Of a stretch of DNA of 24,237 bases, positions 23,152 to 24,237 are shown in pieces (positions within the stretch are counted from its first letter, which is position 1; each line of letters starts with the position of its first letter). The notes under the pieces are model-generated. The model did no database searches and was not told the origin of the DNA. It saw only the letters and a list, made by a program, of their open reading frames with translations. The stretch lies in NCBI GenBank assembly GCA_051745535.1, contig JBNJED010000011.1, forward strand, positions 1-24,237, in the 5' to 3' direction. The position numbers were made by a program, and so were the translations under genes. The DNA comes from Thiohalospira sp051745535. GTDB lineage: Bacteria > Pseudomonadota > Gammaproteobacteria > Thiohalospirales > Thiohalospiraceae.

Positions 23152-23180
23152 TTGCACGCCTGAAAACGGTCGTTTATCCT
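23152..23180 (+). promoter_or_regulatory. Promoter of tRNA-Ser(GGA)
   Basis: TTGCAC at 23152-23157, 17-bp spacer, TATCCT at 23175-23180. Transcription would begin near 23187, giving a leader of about 38 nt before the mature tRNA. Confidence 0.6.
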
Positions 23181-23224
23181 AGCGGCTTCTTGTGGCGCGG
23201 TCGACCCGCGCAGCAGGACAACCC

Positions 23225-23312
<88 letters not shown>

Positions 23313-23357
23313 GTTATTCTTGTAAATCAGCAAGTTACCGGGCGCGCCCTCCGCGCC

Positions 23358-23384
23358 CCACGCTGTGTCCCACACTTTTTGGCG
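23358..23384 (+). repeat. att-like repeat, copy 2, 45 bp after tRNA-Ser(GGA)
   Basis: Matches 13995-14021 at 23 of 27 positions without gaps. It contains TGTCCCACACTTTTTGGCG, a type of sequence commonly seen at integrase attachment sites downstream of tRNA-Ser genes. The last point is from memory and needs a search. Confidence 0.6.
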
Positions 23385-23470
23385 TTGCTGACAATCCCCC
23401 GCTTGCTGAGCCCTCTGGTCTGACCCTGGCCTTGTCCCTGGTGCGCACTTCCGAGTGCGCACCGGCTGCG

Positions 23471-23731
23471 TCAGGCGGCGGAGTCGCCATCCACCTCCCA
23501 CCCGGGGAAGACGAGCACCGCCGGGTGGCAGCGAAGAGCCCGGGCCAGCACCTTGGCGCGTTCCACCCCGAGGCGTACCCGATCATTCTCGATAGCGGAG
23601 ATGGTCGACTGTGGGATCCCGGTGGTGGCGGCGAGATCGTTCTGGCTCATCTCCTGCAGCTCACGGAGGATCCGGACGGACTCACCGGTGGAGACGTCGA
23701 CCCGCTTCTTCGCCTTCTGGTAATCACTCAT
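23471..23731 (-). CDS. HigA-like XRE-family antitoxin
   Basis: An 86-residue helix-turn-helix protein. The start chosen is ATG 23731, with GGAGG eight bases upstream; an in-frame ATG at 23752 would overlap the toxin gene. The XRE fold is clear: ILRELQEMSQNDLAATTGIPQSTISAIENDRVRLGVERAKVLARAL (about 22-67), a lambda-repressor-like DNA-binding domain. It lies after the toxin gene, the order of HigBA systems, and should neutralise the toxin and repress the pair. Confidence 0.9.
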   Translation of the reverse strand: MSDYQKAKKRVDVSTGESVRILRELQEMSQNDLAATTGIPQSTISAIENDRVRLGVERAKVLARALRCHPAVLVFPGWEVDGDSAA

Positions 23732-23732
23732 C

Positions 23733-24014
23733 TCATTTCCTCCGGTAGTCATGGGGCGTGACCTTCTCGACCTCCACCAGGATCCGATCCTTCAGAACCC
23801 TGTAGATGACCCGGTATTGCACATTAAGGCGGGACGAGCGGTATCCCTTCCACTGGCCCGACAGAGCCTCATCGTTGAAGCCCCGAATCTGCCTCAGTCC
23901 CTGCGGGCCCGAGATGCTGACGATCTCCTTCCACTTCTCGTAACGCTTCTGAACCTCAATGGGGGCGGAAGCCAGGCTCTTCTCGACGCGCTTGTGTTCG
24001 TAGACAGCCCACAT
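23733..24014 (-). CDS. HigB/RelE-family toxin
   Basis: A 93-residue basic protein of the RelE/ParE superfamily. Markers are the N-terminal helices (KRVEKSLASAPIEVQKRYEKW), EALSGQWKGYRSSRLNVQYRVIYRV with the conserved basic patch, and the C-terminal VEKVTPHDYRRK with a His near the end, as in ribosome-dependent mRNA interferases. The TGA stop and the antitoxin ATG are one base apart, so translation is coupled. No clear ribosome-binding site lies before the ATG at 24014. Confidence 0.9.
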   Translation of the reverse strand: MWAVYEHKRVEKSLASAPIEVQKRYEKWKEIVSISGPQGLRQIRGFNDEALSGQWKGYRSSRLNVQYRVIYRVLKDRILVEVEKVTPHDYRRK

Positions 24015-24021
24015 TGTTTAG

Positions 24022-24049
24022 AAGATATATACTTAAAATGGTATGTCAA
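24022..24049 (-). promoter_or_regulatory. Promoter of the toxin-antitoxin pair
   Basis: On the minus strand a perfect TTGACA (24049-24044), a 16-bp spacer and TATCTT (24027-24022). The start of transcription is expected at about 24015, right next to the toxin ATG, so the mRNA may be leaderless. The region is strikingly A/T-rich (TATATA runs) against the GC-rich surroundings. Confidence 0.6.
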
Positions 24050-24154
24050 TCCATGTGCAGGGCGACTGCACCTTCCCGGGGTCGATTCCGGACCGGCCCC
24101 GGTGGTAGAGTATCCTCTCTCGAACGGTCCGCTGCGGTGGAGCGCGAGTTCCAT

Positions 24155-24237
24155 GGTGGCCCGCGTCGGCCTCCCCGCAACGAGTGGCTGTGAACCCCGT
24201 CAGGCCCGGAAGGGAGCAGCGGCAGCAGTCTCCTCGT
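24155..24237 (+). ncRNA. ffs: 4.5S signal recognition particle RNA (3' truncated by window)
   Basis: The conserved Ffh-binding part of bacterial SRP RNA is clear: GTCAGG at 24199-24204, the GGAA tetraloop region CCCGGAAGGG at 24205-24214, and AGCAGC at 24215-24220. Upstream, CTCCCCGCAACG aligns with CTCCCGCAACG of E. coli 4.5S RNA. Alignment to E. coli puts the 5' end near 24155, uncertain by several bases. The 3' arm lies beyond the window. TAGAGT/TATCCT at 24106-24116 may be a -10. The RNA joins Ffh to target inner-membrane proteins. Confidence 0.92.

Overview
The window looks like chromosomal DNA of a high-GC gammaproteobacterium, probably from a halophilic or sulfur-oxidising lineage near the Ectothiorhodospiraceae. 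The gene content supports this: xseA facing guaB-guaA-tadA-mltF, a BamE-like lipoprotein, DUF1614, and a small lipoprotein resembling SoxXA-binding (SoxK) proteins. The taxonomic placement is an inference from gene content and composition only. Both window ends cut features: an ABC permease on the left and the 4.5S SRP RNA gene (ffs) on the right.

Layout. (1) 1-2253 (+): the end of an FtsX-type ABC permease and a translationally coupled CrtC/AttH-like lipocalin lipoprotein. Its tail overlaps by 43 bp the convergent gene for an OmpR-type response regulator that has no kinase beside it. (2) 3088-4035 (+): a UbiA-superfamily prenyltransferase resembling MenA. (3) 8520-4037 (-): a tightly packed run of SoxK-like lipoprotein, xseA (exonuclease VII large subunit), LytM/M23 peptidase, BamE-like lipoprotein, DUF1614 membrane protein and a short-chain dehydrogenase. 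(4) 8716-12315 (+): guaB, guaA and tadA (GMP synthesis and tRNA editing), meeting mltF (lytic transglycosylase, -) tail to tail. (5) 13861-13950: tRNA-Ser(CGA), followed by about 400 bp without a gene that carries an attachment-site-like repeat.

(6) 14356-18523: a metal and redox stretch holding cytochrome b561, a CopB-type (CPH motif) copper ATPase, arsenite methyltransferase ArsM, and a cysteine-rich ArsR repressor. A perfect palindrome lies on the ArsR start codon. (7) 18524-23127: an LLM-class flavin monooxygenase (YhbW-like), a small YdcH/DUF465 protein, a CPBP-family membrane protein with a DUF5683-like front part, a DUF945 protein, and an AurF-like diiron oxygenase. (8) 23225 to the end: tRNA-Ser(GGA), a second copy of the attachment-site-like repeat at the same offset from the tRNA, a HigB/HigA-like toxin-antitoxin pair, and the start of ffs.

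The most interesting points are the two tRNA-Ser genes with matching downstream repeats bracketing about 9.4 kb of accessory-looking genes, the arsR-arsM unit with a start-codon operator and a divergent flavin monooxygenase, the AurF-like oxygenase, and the SoxK-like lipoprotein lying between xseA and guaB. No CRISPR array, integrase, transposase or insertion sequence is visible.
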